Below, in pieces: positions 1 through 9,975 of a stretch of 64,000 nucleotides of DNA. Below the pieces are notes generated by a model that worked only from the letters and a program-made list of their open reading frames with translations, was not told the DNA's origin and ran no database searches. The stretch is from NCBI GenBank assembly GCA_963762735.1, contig CAVXMG010000017.1, positions 62,001-126,000 of the forward strand, written 5' to 3'. Position numbers and translations under genes: made by a program. Within the stretch, counting starts at the first letter, position 1. Every line of letters starts with the position of its first letter. Source of the stretch: DASXKD01 sp963762735 (lineage in GTDB: Bacteria; Actinomycetota; Actinomycetes; Streptosporangiales; Streptosporangiaceae).

Positions 1-2
1 TC

Positions 3-2732
3 GAGCACGCCGAGGACGGCGGGTACGCCGCGGATGGGCGGTTCTGGCGGGCGGAACTGGCCGGCGCCCCGTCGGCGCTGCCGCTGCCAACCGACGAGCC
101 GTACCCGGCGCGCCAGACGTTCGCAGCCGGGAGCGCCGGCTCCGCGATCGGCGCCGGTCTGGCCGATGCCCTCAGGCAGCTCGCCGCGCGGCGGGGGACC
201 ACGCTGCCCGCCGTCCTGCTGGCCGCGTACGCGGTCGTGCTCGCCCGGCTGACCGGCAGCGACGACCTGCTGATCGCGGTGCCGATGGCCGCCCGCACCC
301 GGCCGGAGACCGAGTCGGTTGTGGGGCTCTTCATGAACACCGTCCCGGTCCGGATCCGGATCGACCGGGATGGGACGCTCGGCGACCTAGTACAGCACGT
401 CCACGCCGCGACCGCGCGGGCGGCCGAGCACCAGGAACTGCCGTTCGCCAGCGTGGTGGAGCTGGTCAGGCCCGACCGCGATCCCGTGCGGCTCCCGCTG
501 GTCCAGGTGATGTTCGCGACGGAGGAGGCGTGGGCCATCCCGGACCGCGGCGGGCTGAGCTGGCGCCCGGAGCTGATCGAGAACGGCACCGCCAAGTTCG
601 AGATCGAGCTGACGGTTGCCGATGAGCAGGCCGGGCTACAGGTGCGAGTGGCTTACAACCGGGACCTGTTCCACGCGGCCACCGGCCAGCTCGTGGCCGA
701 CGGCTTCACCGCGATCCTTCGCCGCCTCGCCGACGATCCTGACCTGGCCGTGGCCGAGGCGGAGATCATGTCGCCCGACACGGCTGCCCTTGTCACGAGG
801 GTATGGCCGGACGGCGGTCCGCTCGCCGACCCGGACGCGACCGCCGTGGCCCAGCTATGGGCCGCATGTGCCGGCGAATCGATCGTCGCCATCGGCGCCG
901 ACGGCGCGCTGACCGGCGACGAGGTGCGCGCCCTGGCGGGGCGGATCGCCGCCGCCATCCGCGGGCACGGGGCCGGCGCGGGCGACCGGGTCGCGATCCT
1001 GCTGCCCCGCGGCGCCCGGCTGCTGCCCGCCATCCTCGGCGTCTGGTCGGTCGGCGCGTCCTACGTGCCGCTGGACCCCATCTATCCGCCCCAGCGGCTC
1101 GCCACGATGCTCAGCGACTCGGGCGCGGCCGCGATCGTGATCGACAGCAGCGTCCCCCGTGCGCCCGTCCCCCCACCCGTCGCGGCCGCGATGCCGGTGG
1201 TGGACCTGGCGACGCTGGTCCCCGCGGATGCCGGGCTGACGGCCGAGGTACCGGTGCCGGACCTGCCGCCGTCCGCCGTCGCCGTGACCATCTTCACCTC
1301 GGGGTCGACCGGCCGGCCGAAGGCGGTCAGCAACACCCAGGGCGGCATCGCGGCGTTGCTGGCCGCCGTGCGGCCGCTGCTCGCGCTCGGCCCGCAGGAC
1401 CGATTCGTCGCCGTATCCACCTTCGCGTTCGACATCGCCCTGGTCGAACTGGTCGCGCCGGTGCTGGCAGGCGGGTGCGTCGTGATCGCCGATGGCGAGC
1501 AGGTCCAGGACGCGGCGCGGTTGCGGGATCTGCTGGCCGACAGCGGCGCGACAGCGCTGCAGGCGACACCGGCGGGCTGGCGGATGCTCGTGGACGCCGG
1601 CGGGGTCCCGGCGGGGGTGACGCTGCGGATGACCGCCGGCGAGCCGCTGCCGCGGGACCTCGCCGACGCGATCGGCGCAGTGAAGAGGGATAGTGAAGGG
1701 GGAATGGGGAGGCGGGCGGGGGGTGGGGTTCGCTTGTGGAACCTCTACGGGCCGACCGAAACCACCATCTACTCCGGCGGCGACGCCGTCGCCCCCTCGC
1801 CTGCCCCGGTCGAGATCGGGTCGATCATCGCGGGGACCCAGCTTTACGTGCTCGACGCGCGGCTGCGGCCGGTCCCGCCGGGAGTCTTCGGAGAGGTCTA
1901 CATCGGTGGCGCCGGGGTCGCCCACGGCTACCACGGCGCTCCCGGCATGACCGCCGGCCGGTTCATCCCCGACCCGTTCGGCGGACGGCCCGGCGCACGC
2001 ATGTACCGGACCGGCGACGTCGGCAGATGGCGGGCGTCGGGGCGGATCCAGCTCGCCGGCCGCGCGGACCGGCAGATCAAAATCCGCGGCTACCGAATCG
2101 AGAGCGGCGAGGTCGAGGCGGCGCTGCGGAGCCACGAAGACATCGCTCAGGCCGTGGTGTCGGTCCGCGGCGCGAGCCACGACGTTCGGCTCGTCGGCTA
2201 CCTTGTCACCTGCTCCGGCGCTGGCGCCCCACCCTCCGGGCTGCGCGAGCACCTTCGCGAGGTATTGCCTGACTACATGGTTCCGGCCACCTTCGTGGTG
2301 CTGCCCGCGCTGCCGCTCACCGGCAGCGGGAAGATCGACCACCGCGCGCTTCCCGAACCGGACTGGGGCGCGGGCACCGGCCAGATGCCGGTCGCGCCAC
2401 GGACGCCGGTCGAGTCGAAGCTCGCGGCGATCGTTGCCGAACTGCTCGAACTGCCGGCGCCGGTCGGCGTGAGCGACAACTTCTTCGCGCTCGGCGGCCA
2501 CTCGCTGACCGCGACCAGGCTGATGGCCCGCATACGCACCGTCTACGGCGTCGACCTGCCCATCCGCGCGCTCTTCGCCGATCCCACGGTGGCCGGCCTG
2601 GCCGCCGCGCTGGGCGCCGCGGGGGGCGGCACGGTGGACGGGCCAGCCCCCACGCGGCGGCCGCGGGCCGAGCCCGGCGGCGCACAGGCGGGCGATGCGC
2701 CGCAGACCCTCGTACCCGGCGACCGGAGGTAG
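3..2732 (+). CDS. Non-ribosomal peptide synthetase, C(partial)-A-PCP module
   Basis: The gene enters from the left edge and is open from base 3. The first 260 or so residues are the C-terminal half of a condensation domain; its HHxxxDG motif lies outside the window. An adenylation domain follows, with core motifs FTSGSTGRPKAV (about 1291-1326) and NLYGPTETTIYS (about 1740-1775) and the A10 lysine in TGSGKIDH. A carrier domain ends the module, with NFFALGGHSL and the phosphopantetheine serine at 2502-2504. By hand alignment to GrsA the specificity residues read D-I-V-Q-M-A-L-I-Y, which I cannot assign. About 14 extra Gly/Arg-rich residues (1678-1734) lie just before NLYGPTET. There is no thioesterase. 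The stop is 6 nt before the next NRPS start, so the two are probably co-translated. Confidence 0.93.
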   Translation, partial: EHAEDGGYAADGRFWRAELAGAPSALPLPTDEPYPARQTFAAGSAGSAIGAGLADALRQLAARRGTTLPAVLLAAYAVVLARLTGSDDLLIAVPMAARTRPETESVVGLFMNTVPVRIRIDRDGTLGDLVQHVHAATARAAEHQELPFASVVELVRPDRDPVRLPLVQVMFATEEAWAIPDRGGLSWRPELIENGTAKFEIELTVADEQAGLQVRVAYNRDLFHAATGQLVADGFTAILRRLADDPDLAVAEAEIMSPDTAALVTRVWPDGGPLADPDATAVAQLWAACAGESIVAIGADGALTGDEVRALAGRIAAAIRGHGAGAGDRVAILLPRGARLLPAILGVWSVGASYVPLDPIYPPQRLATMLSDSGAAAIVIDSSVPRAPVPPPVAAAMPVVDLATLVPADAGLTAEVPVPDLPPSAVAVTIFTSGSTGRPKAVSNTQGGIAALLAAVRPLLALGPQDRFVAVSTFAFDIALVELVAPVLAGGCVVIADGEQVQDAARLRDLLADSGATALQATPAGWRMLVDAGGVPAGVTLRMTAGEPLPRDLADAIGAVKRDSEGGMGRRAGGGVRLWNLYGPTETTIYSGGDAVAPSPAPVEIGSIIAGTQLYVLDARLRPVPPGVFGEVYIGGAGVAHGYHGAPGMTAGRFIPDPFGGRPGARMYRTGDVGRWRASGRIQLAGRADRQIKIRGYRIESGEVEAALRSHEDIAQAVVSVRGASHDVRLVGYLVTCSGAGAPPSGLREHLREVLPDYMVPATFVVLPALPLTGSGKIDHRALPEPDWGAGTGQMPVAPRTPVESKLAAIVAELLELPAPVGVSDNFFALGGHSLTATRLMARIRTVYGVDLPIRALFADPTVAGLAAALGAAGGGTVDGPAPTRRPRAEPGGAQAGDAPQTLVPGDRR

Positions 2733-2738
2733 TGCTCC

Positions 2739-5700
2739 ATGCGCTTCCCTGCGTCGTTCTCGCAGCAGCGGCTGTGGTTCCTCGATCAGCTCGAGCCCGG
2801 CGAACCGACGTACAACATGCCCTTTGCGGTATGGCTCGACGGCCCGCTCGACCCCGGCGCGCTGCAGCGGGCGCTCAACGCCATGGTCGCGCGGCACGCC
2901 GTGCTGCGGACGAGCATCGTCGCCTTCGACGGAATGCCCGAGCAGGTCGTTGCCGACACCGGCACGGTGCCGATCGAGCGCATCGAGCTCCCGGCAGACC
3001 CTGAGGACGGCGAGCGAACGCGGCGGGCCGAGTCGATCGCGGCCGACCTCGCGCGGCAGCCGTTCGACCTGGCCGCCGGGCCGCTCGCACGGGCCACGCT
3101 GATCGGCGCCGGACCCGACCGGCACCTGTTCGTGCTGGCCATGCACCACGTCATCAGCGACGGCGTCTCCATGGAGATCCTCATCCCCGAGCTGTCCGCC
3201 GCCTACCGGGCCGAAACGACCGGCGTACCCGCGTCATTGCCGCCACTGTGGATGGAGTACGGCGACTACTCCGTGTGGCAGCAGGACCGAATGCGTGGCG
3301 AGGAGCTTGACCGGCAGCTGGATTACTGGCGGGAGCAGCTCCGCGGCGCACCGCAGCTCCTTACCCTGCCCGCTGACCGGCCCAGGCCCACCGAGCAGTC
3401 CTCGCGCGGCGCGGTGGCGGAGATCACTGTCGACGCCGAGACCACGCGCCGCCTGGCCGCGGTGGCCCACGATGCCAACGCCACCATGTTCATGGTGTTC
3501 CTCACCGGCTTCGCGGCGGTGCTGTCGCGCTACGCGCGGGAGACCGACATCCTGATCGGCACCCAGGTGGCTGGCCGCACCCACACCGAGCTGGAACCGA
3601 TCGTCGGCATGTTCACGAATACCGTCCCGCTGCGCATTCCGCTGGCCGGCGATCCGGGCTTCGCCGGGCTACTCGGCCGGGTCAGGGACGTCACCCTGGA
3701 TGCTGTGTTGCACCAGCAGGTCCCGTTCGAAAAGCTCGTCGAGGAGTTCGCGCCAGACCGCACGCTCGCCCACTGGCCGCTCATCCAGGTCCAGTTCTTC
3801 TACGGGTCGCTGACGCTGCCCGATCTGGACCTTCCTGGCGTAACCGCGCGCGGCCGGGAGCTGCTCACCGGAACAGCGAAGATGGATCTCACCCTGTACG
3901 CGGACTGCCTGGACGGCCAGACCACGACGCTGGCGATGGAATACAGCACCGGCCAGTTCGACCAGGCGTGGGCCGACCGGTTCCTGCGCTGCATGGTGAC
4001 GCTGCTCGGTCACGCGGTGGACGCTCCCGGCACCCCGGTGGCCGAGCTGCCGATGCTGTCGGCCGCGGAGCTTGATGAGCTGATCATCGGGCGCAACCGC
4101 CAGGCCCTTCCGGGGGGTTCCGGGGGGTCGCCCCCGGGCCAGCACGGCCGGAGAGGACGACGGCGTGGACGTCCGGCAGCAGCTCCAGGCGTCGGCGTCC
4201 CGCGTCATCGACGGCGCCGGAGCCATTTCGATGAGCGAGGTATGCGATCGCGCCGCCCGGATCGCCCGGACCCTCGCCGACCATGGCGCTGTCACGGAAA
4301 CGCCGGTGGGACTGTGCGTCGGGCGGGGCACAAGCATGCTGACCTCGCTGCTCGGCGTGTGGTGGGCCGGCGGCGCGTACGTGCCACTCGACCCGGGATT
4401 CCCGCAGGCGCGGCTGGCCGCGATGGCCTGCGGCGCTGGCCTGCGGATCGTCCTGTCCGATACCGCGCACCACGAGCTCGCCCGGTCGGCGGCTCCCGGT
4501 GCCACGGTGATCTGCGTCGACGACCCGGCGTCGACGGCCGGGCCGCCGCTCGCCCCGGCGCCGGTGCCCGCCGCCGCGCTCGCCTACGTCATCTTCACTT
4601 CCGGCTCGACCGGGCAGCCCAAGGGCGTCGGCGTCGGGCACCGGGCCGTCGCGAACCTGCTCGCGTCGTTCCGGCGCGCGCTCGGGCTCGGTAAAGGCGA
4701 CCGCTTCGTCGCCGTCACTACGCTGTCCTTCGACATCGCGCTGCTTGAGCTGTTGGTGCCCCTGGTCAGCGGCGCCGACCTGGTGATCGCGTCCGCCGAT
4801 GAGGCCCGGGAGCCCGACCGGCTGCGGTCGCTGATCGAGCGGACCGCCTCGACCGTGATGCAGGCGACGCCGCAGACGTGGCGCCTGCTGGAATCGGCCG
4901 GCGGCGTGCCCGCTGGCCTGCGGCTGCGCCTGTGCGGCGGGGAGGCCCTCCCGGCCGACCTCGCGGACCAGCTGATGGCGCCCGGTGTCACCCTGTGGAA
5001 CCTCTACGGCCCGACCGAGACCACGGTGTGGTCGGCGGCTGGCGTCGTCACCAGCGCGTCAGAGGCGCCCGTGATCGGCCCGCCGATCGGCCACACCCGC
5101 GTGTACGTCCTGGACGAGCGCCTGGCACCGGTGCCGGTCGGGGTGGTGGGCGAGGTCTGCCTCGCCGGACGCGGCGTCGCGCGGGGCTATCACGGCCAGC
5201 CGCGGCTCACGGCGCGGTCGTTCCGGCCCGACCCGTGGAGCGGCGAGCCGGGCGCGCGCATGTACCGGACCGGCGACCTCGGCCGGTGGCGGGAGGGCGC
5301 GGGCCTCGAGCTGATCGGGCGGAACGACCACCAGGTGAAGATCCGCGGCTTCCGGATCGAGTGCGGCGAGATCGAGGCCGTGCTGCGCGCACACCGTGAC
5401 GTGCGTCAGGCGGCCGTAATCGCCGTCGCCAGGGCTGGTGAGCCTGCGCTGGTCGCCTACATCGTGCCCCGCCGGGGCAGCACCCTGGCGCAGCCCGGCA
5501 CCGATCTGGTTGAGGAACTGCGCCCACACCTGCGCGCCGCGCTGCCGGACTACATGGTCCCTGCGCTCGTGGTCGCGCTGCGCACGCTGCCGCTGACGCC
5601 GAATGCGAAGGTCGACCGGGCCGCGCTGCCCGCCCCGCACTGGGGTGCCCCGGCATCGGCCACCGGCCGCGTCGAGCCCAGGAACCCGGTCGAGGCAACC

Positions 5701-6042
5701 CTCGCCCAGATCTGGAGCGATCTGCTGGATACCCACGTGCCGGTCGGCGTGCATGACAACCTTTTCGCTCTCGGCGGCCACTCGCTGACAGCGACCAGGC
5801 TCGTCGCCCGCGTCGCTGACACCTACGGCGTGAGCGTGCCGGTTCACCATGTATTCGCCACCCCGACGATCGCGGACCTGGCCGAGCTTGTCTCCACCGA
5901 CCCGGATTTTGGGCACGCCGCTGGCTCATCCCGCCACGCCGAACTGGATGAGCTCAGCGACGAGGACCTGGACGATCTGCTACGTGCGGCGCTTGCCCAG
6001 CGCAATCGGCGCCGGGCGAGCACGAGCGGCCCCGACTCATAG
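2739..6042 (+). CDS. Non-ribosomal peptide synthetase, C-A-PCP module, frameshifted at the C/A linker
   Basis: A GGAGG overlapping the upstream stop precedes ATG 2739. A complete condensation domain comes first (HHVISDG near 3140-3160), then an adenylation domain (FTSGSTGQPKGV, NLYGPTETTVWS) and a carrier domain (LGGHSL near 5775). By hand alignment the A-domain signature is D-I-L-Q-L-G-L-V-W, close to the known glycine code. The C part (frame of 2739) and the A-PCP part (frame of 4165) are offset by one extra base; the switch must fall between about 4100 and 4165, in a duplicated G6 tract. In its own frame the C part would run on to 4694 as Arg/Pro-rich nonsense. GTG 4165 has its own GGAGAGGA seven bases upstream, so separate translation of A-PCP is possible. 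A sequence error is equally likely. Confidence 0.88.
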
Positions 6043-6060
6043 CCACCCCGGGAGGCAACG

Positions 6061-8511
6061 GTGTCGGCGCCGTTAAGCATTAGCCGCAGGGACCGCGGCG
6101 GCCACCGTGTGGACGCTCCGCAGCCAGCGCCGGATCAGCCATCCGCCGTCCCGGCGCATCTGGTGCGGCTGACCGGCGACTGGGCGCTGTGGCGTACGGT
6201 GTGCTTGCGCGGGGCGGGCTTCGGTGTCCATCTGCTCGCCGCGCTGGGGGATGAGGACCTCGCGTCCGCTGCGGACACGCTCATCGCCGCGGATGCCGCC
6301 GGCGCGCTTACAGCCTCTGATCGGGGAGCGCGGGAGAGGGCGAGCGCCGTCTACGCTGCCGAGTTCACCGCTGCGGTCCGGCGCCTGTCTGCCGCACTGC
6401 ACGAGGCGGCCTGCCTGCCCAAGCTGCGGGAAGCAGTCGCCTGGCAGAACCGGTACGCGCTCTCGAGAGGCATCGACTCGCTGGTCCGCCGCGGGACTGA
6501 GCCGGCCAAGCGCAACGCCCGGCTCAGGGAGAACGAGGCGCTCGTCGCCAGCTATCTGCAGCGCTACTGCGCGAAGAACGAGACCATTGGCTTCTTCGGC
6601 CCGGTGGGTTGGTCGCAGATCGACGACAACTCCGGCATCCGCATCACGCACGCCGCTGATGGGCACTTCCTAGCCGCGCGCGCCACCTACCTGGAGAGCT
6701 GGGCGGTGCACGCGATCATGGCTGAGCACGCTGCCGTGCTGCGCCCCTGGGCGGTGCCGCGCCGGATGGCGTTCGTCGGCGTCGACGGTACGCTGCTGCG
6801 CCTGCCGCTGGCGCCGGCGGTGCCACTGACGCCGGACGAGGCGGCTGTCATGCGCGCGTGCGACGGCATCCGAGACGCTCGTGGCGTGGCGGCCGCTGTA
6901 CTCGCCGACCCCCACGCGGGCCTCAACGATGCCGCGGAGGTGTTCGCGCTGTTGGCCGGGCTCGCCGGCAACCGTCGCCTGGCCTGGCGGGCCGAAGTGG
7001 ATCCGCAGGATATCCGGCCAGAGCGTGCCATGCGGGCGCTCTTGTCGCGGGTCACCGACGACGACGTCCGCGGGCCGGCCGAGAAGGCGCTGGCAGAGCT
7101 GACGGCTGCCCGGGACGAGCTGGCCGGTGCCGCGGGCGACGCGGAGCGGGTGGCCACGGCCATGGCCGGCCTCGAGGCGACGTTCACCCGCCTGACCGGC
7201 GCCGCGCCGACGCGCCGAGCAGGGGAACTCTATGCCGGCCGTACGCTCGCCTTTGAGCTGTGCCTGCGCGCCGGCACCGTGCGGCTGGGCTCGGACGCCC
7301 TGGATGGCCTGCGCGCGCCGCTGGCGCTGGTGCTCGACGGCGCACGGTGGTTCACCGCGGCCTGCGCCGCGCTATACGCGCGGCACTTCGACCAGGCCTA
7401 CCGGCAGCGAGCCGATGCGCTCGGCACAGACGTCGTGCCGTTCGCCGACTTCTGGCTGCTCGTCAACGATGTGCTGTTCGACCCGCAGCGGCTCATCGGG
7501 CCCGTGACAGACGAGCTACGGCAACGCTGGTCGGCGATCCTGCACCTGCCCGCCGGGGCCCGGCGGATCCAGCTCCGGGCCGCCGACCTGGTCAAGCGGG
7601 TGAGATCGGAATTGCCGACTCAGCCGCTGCCCTGGCCGACCGCGGTGTACCACAGCCCCGACCTTATGATCGCGGGAGCGGAGGCCGCGGCTGGCGGCCG
7701 GTTCACCTGGGTGCTCGGCGAGGTCCATCCTGGCGTCGTCACCTCGCGCCCGGCCACGTGGCTGGCCTTCCATGACGACCCGGACGCACTCCACGCCGCC
7801 ATGCGGCACGACCTGCGCGGCCCTGTCGTCTGGGTCTTCCAGACGGACGAGGCTGGGGGCACATGCACGCGGCACTCCAGTGTGCTGCCGTCGCCCGGTG
7901 ATCTCCAGCTGGCCTTCGCGCACGATTCCTTCGCCTTCGACCCGGCCACGACGTTGACGGTCGGCGACTGCGACCTGATCAGCTCTCCGGGCGGGCTGCG
8001 GGTCCGGCGCCGTGACGGAAGTTTCGAACGGGGCCTGCTCGAAGTCGTCGGCTACCTGATCAGCAGCACGGCCATAAACTGTCTCGACATGATGCCTCCA
8101 GGCCCGCACACGCCACGGGTCACCATCGATGATCTGGTGGTGAGCCGGGAGAGGTGGACGCTGCCCGCGGCCGAGCCGGCATTCGCCGACACCCCCGACG
8201 AGAGCACCCGCTACCTGCGGGCCAGGGCCTGGGCGGCGGCCCACGGGCTGCCACGGCACGTGTTCTGCAAGTTCACCGGCGAGCGCAAGCCGATCTACGC
8301 GGACCTGACCAGTCTCGCCTCGATCGACCTGATCTCCCGGTCGCTTCGGCGCGCCCGCCGCAACGCCGGTGCCGATGCGACGGTGACCGTCACCGAGATG
8401 CTGCCCACCCCGGACCAGGCGTGGCTCACCGACGGCCAGGGCCGCCGCTACACCGCGGAGCTGCGCATGGTAGCGGTCGACCAGAAAACGGCTGCCGGTC
8501 ACCTCCGTTGA
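6061..8511 (+). CDS. LanB-like lantibiotic dehydratase N-terminal (glutamylation-type) protein
   Basis: This 816-residue protein matches the lantibiotic dehydratase N-terminal family, for example the segment ending YCAKNETIGFFGPVGW around residues 160-180. In class I lanthipeptide enzymes this domain transfers an amino acid from aminoacyl-tRNA to Ser/Thr side chains. A full LanB is about 1000 residues with a C-terminal elimination domain (SpaB_C). This protein ends where that domain would start, so it resembles split LanB enzymes or PEARL peptide-aminoacyl-tRNA ligases. GTG 6061 has GGGAGG six bases upstream and lies 18 nt after the NRPS stop, so it belongs to the NRPS operon. No precursor-peptide gene is visible here. 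The substrate is unknown; action on a carrier-bound or released peptide is only inference. Confidence 0.85.
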   Translation: MSAPLSISRRDRGGHRVDAPQPAPDQPSAVPAHLVRLTGDWALWRTVCLRGAGFGVHLLAALGDEDLASAADTLIAADAAGALTASDRGARERASAVYAAEFTAAVRRLSAALHEAACLPKLREAVAWQNRYALSRGIDSLVRRGTEPAKRNARLRENEALVASYLQRYCAKNETIGFFGPVGWSQIDDNSGIRITHAADGHFLAARATYLESWAVHAIMAEHAAVLRPWAVPRRMAFVGVDGTLLRLPLAPAVPLTPDEAAVMRACDGIRDARGVAAAVLADPHAGLNDAAEVFALLAGLAGNRRLAWRAEVDPQDIRPERAMRALLSRVTDDDVRGPAEKALAELTAARDELAGAAGDAERVATAMAGLEATFTRLTGAAPTRRAGELYAGRTLAFELCLRAGTVRLGSDALDGLRAPLALVLDGARWFTAACAALYARHFDQAYRQRADALGTDVVPFADFWLLVNDVLFDPQRLIGPVTDELRQRWSAILHLPAGARRIQLRAADLVKRVRSELPTQPLPWPTAVYHSPDLMIAGAEAAAGGRFTWVLGEVHPGVVTSRPATWLAFHDDPDALHAAMRHDLRGPVVWVFQTDEAGGTCTRHSSVLPSPGDLQLAFAHDSFAFDPATTLTVGDCDLISSPGGLRVRRRDGSFERGLLEVVGYLISSTAINCLDMMPPGPHTPRVTIDDLVVSRERWTLPAAEPAFADTPDESTRYLRARAWAAAHGLPRHVFCKFTGERKPIYADLTSLASIDLISRSLRRARRNAGADATVTVTEMLPTPDQAWLTDGQGRRYTAELRMVAVDQKTAAGHLR

Positions 8512-8554
8512 GCCGCTGGCTGCGGCCGAGCCGGAGCGGGCGGCCCTGCCGCGC

Positions 8555-9331
8555 TCAGTAGGGGAAGATACCGAAGATGTTTCCCGCCGGATCGCGGAAC
8601 TCAGCGATCCTCATGTTGTCGTCGACGGACCCGTACAGCGCGGCGCGCGAGGCCCCCTTCAGCGCGGTCAGCGCCGGATCAAAGACCCGCGACCCGCCTA
8701 GCTGCTCGACGCGGCTGAGGGTCTGATCCACATCGGCCACCTTCGCGTAGATGGTGGCACAGCACGATGCCAGGCCCCCGCCGATACCGCCCTGGATGCC
8801 CCGGCATGTGCCGGTGTCCGCTACCGCATAACCAGGGAAAACTGAGCTATCGATCGTCCAGCCGAATAGGTCGGCGTAGAACCGCTGCGTCCGCGCGGCG
8901 TCAGACCCGACGACCTCAAACCAGGTAACCGGCTCGCCCGGCCCGGCCGACGGGGCTGGCTGGTTCCCCTGGGAAGGCTCGGCAGGTGCCTGCACCAGGC
9001 CGACCAGCAGGCCGTCCGGATCCTTGAACATGGCGATGGTCACCGCCCCGCCGAAGCCGGTGACCGGCATGACTGTGGCGCCGCCGAGCGAACTCGCCTT
9101 GTCGAGCGTTGCCTGCAGATCGTCCGTCTCGACGTAGAACGCAGACCACGGCTCGCCGGTCTGGCTCTTGCCGATACCGCCATTGATCCCGCTGCCACCG
9201 CGAGTGTCGATCATGGTGTAACCACCGCCGGGCAAGCCCTGCAGTCCCCAGCCGAACAGCTCTCCGTAGAACGCCACCAGCGGCCCGTCCGCTGCGGCGC
9301 CGACCTCGAAATGCACTACCGCGTTTCCCAC
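8555..9331 (-). CDS. Two-domain VOC (glyoxalase-fold) protein
   Basis: A 258-residue protein with two tandem glyoxalase/VOC modules: residues about 1-115 start NAVVHFEVG and end FKDPDGLLVGL, and residues about 130-258 start VTWFEVVGSDAARTQRFYADLFGW and end FRDPAGNIFGIFPY. The pattern FY-x-LFGW followed by DP-G is typical of the CFP30B-like group. GTG 9331 is chosen because AAGGAG sits eight bases upstream; an in-frame extension to 9841 has no family similarity and overlaps the divergent gene at 9470. It is convergent with the LanB gene, so it is probably not part of that operon. Substrate unknown. Confidence 0.85.
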   Translation of the reverse strand: MGNAVVHFEVGAAADGPLVAFYGELFGWGLQGLPGGGYTMIDTRGGSGINGGIGKSQTGEPWSAFYVETDDLQATLDKASSLGGATVMPVTGFGGAVTIAMFKDPDGLLVGLVQAPAEPSQGNQPAPSAGPGEPVTWFEVVGSDAARTQRFYADLFGWTIDSSVFPGYAVADTGTCRGIQGGIGGGLASCCATIYAKVADVDQTLSRVEQLGGSRVFDPALTALKGASRAALYGSVDDNMRIAEFRDPAGNIFGIFPY

Positions 9332-9469
9332 CGTGCTGGCTCCTTCGTCGGAAAGTGCTGGTAGCGGCCTACGGGCGCGCGGTGCTCCTAAGCTACGTTC
9401 ACGGGCAGAATATCGCTCAGGCATGCGCAAGTGAACGGTCAGTAACGAGATGAGCGCAGGGAGCATGAT

Positions 9470-9916
9470 ATGACGACAAAGGCCGCATTTACCCCCGAGG
9501 AATGGACCGTGGTCCTGGAGGGGCCGCCCACCGCCGGGATGATCGTGATCACCGCGGCGCACGGCGGGATGGTCCGCGAGACGATCGCCATGTCGAAGGC
9601 CTTCGCCGAGGCGCGCGCCCAGCATGGCGAAAGCGAGCTCCTCGATGAGATCGTGGCCGCGAAACCCCACGTGGACCACACCCGGTACCACTCTCCCGAA
9701 GAGCTCAAGGAGCACGGACTCGGGCACCTGCGCGACGCGGACGCGCTGCTCGAGAGCAAGGCGACCCCCGAAGAACGCGACGACTACCGGCGCTTCGTGG
9801 TGGCCCTCGCCGGCCGGGTCGCGGCCGCGCACAAGGAACACGGCCAGGACGTGAGCCCTGCCGAGGCAGCGGCGATCCAGGAGATCACGGCGGCGCTCAG
9901 CCCGGCCGGTTCCTGA
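9470..9916 (+). CDS. Conserved hypothetical protein
   Basis: A 148-residue soluble protein starting MTTKAAFTPEEWTVVLEGPP. I recognise the opening as that of a small conserved actinobacterial family of unknown function but cannot name a domain. It is acidic and helical, with a repeated pattern of charged helices in the second half (EERDDYRRFVVALAGRVAAA). There is no signal peptide or membrane segment. It is divergent from the VOC gene and 59 nt upstream of the spermidine-synthase-like gene. No function assigned. Confidence 0.7.
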   Translation: MTTKAAFTPEEWTVVLEGPPTAGMIVITAAHGGMVRETIAMSKAFAEARAQHGESELLDEIVAAKPHVDHTRYHSPEELKEHGLGHLRDADALLESKATPEERDDYRRFVVALAGRVAAAHKEHGQDVSPAEAAAIQEITAALSPAGS

Positions 9917-9975
9917 CCAAGACCGGGCCGCCGGCCGCTTGGTGCCCGCCCATCCCGGTTCGTTACGGTAAGGGC

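Noticed and set aside
855..3149. Long open frame antisense to the NRPS genes
   Set aside because: High-GC DNA gives long antisense frames; the plus strand holds clear NRPS motifs and this frame has no recognisable domain.
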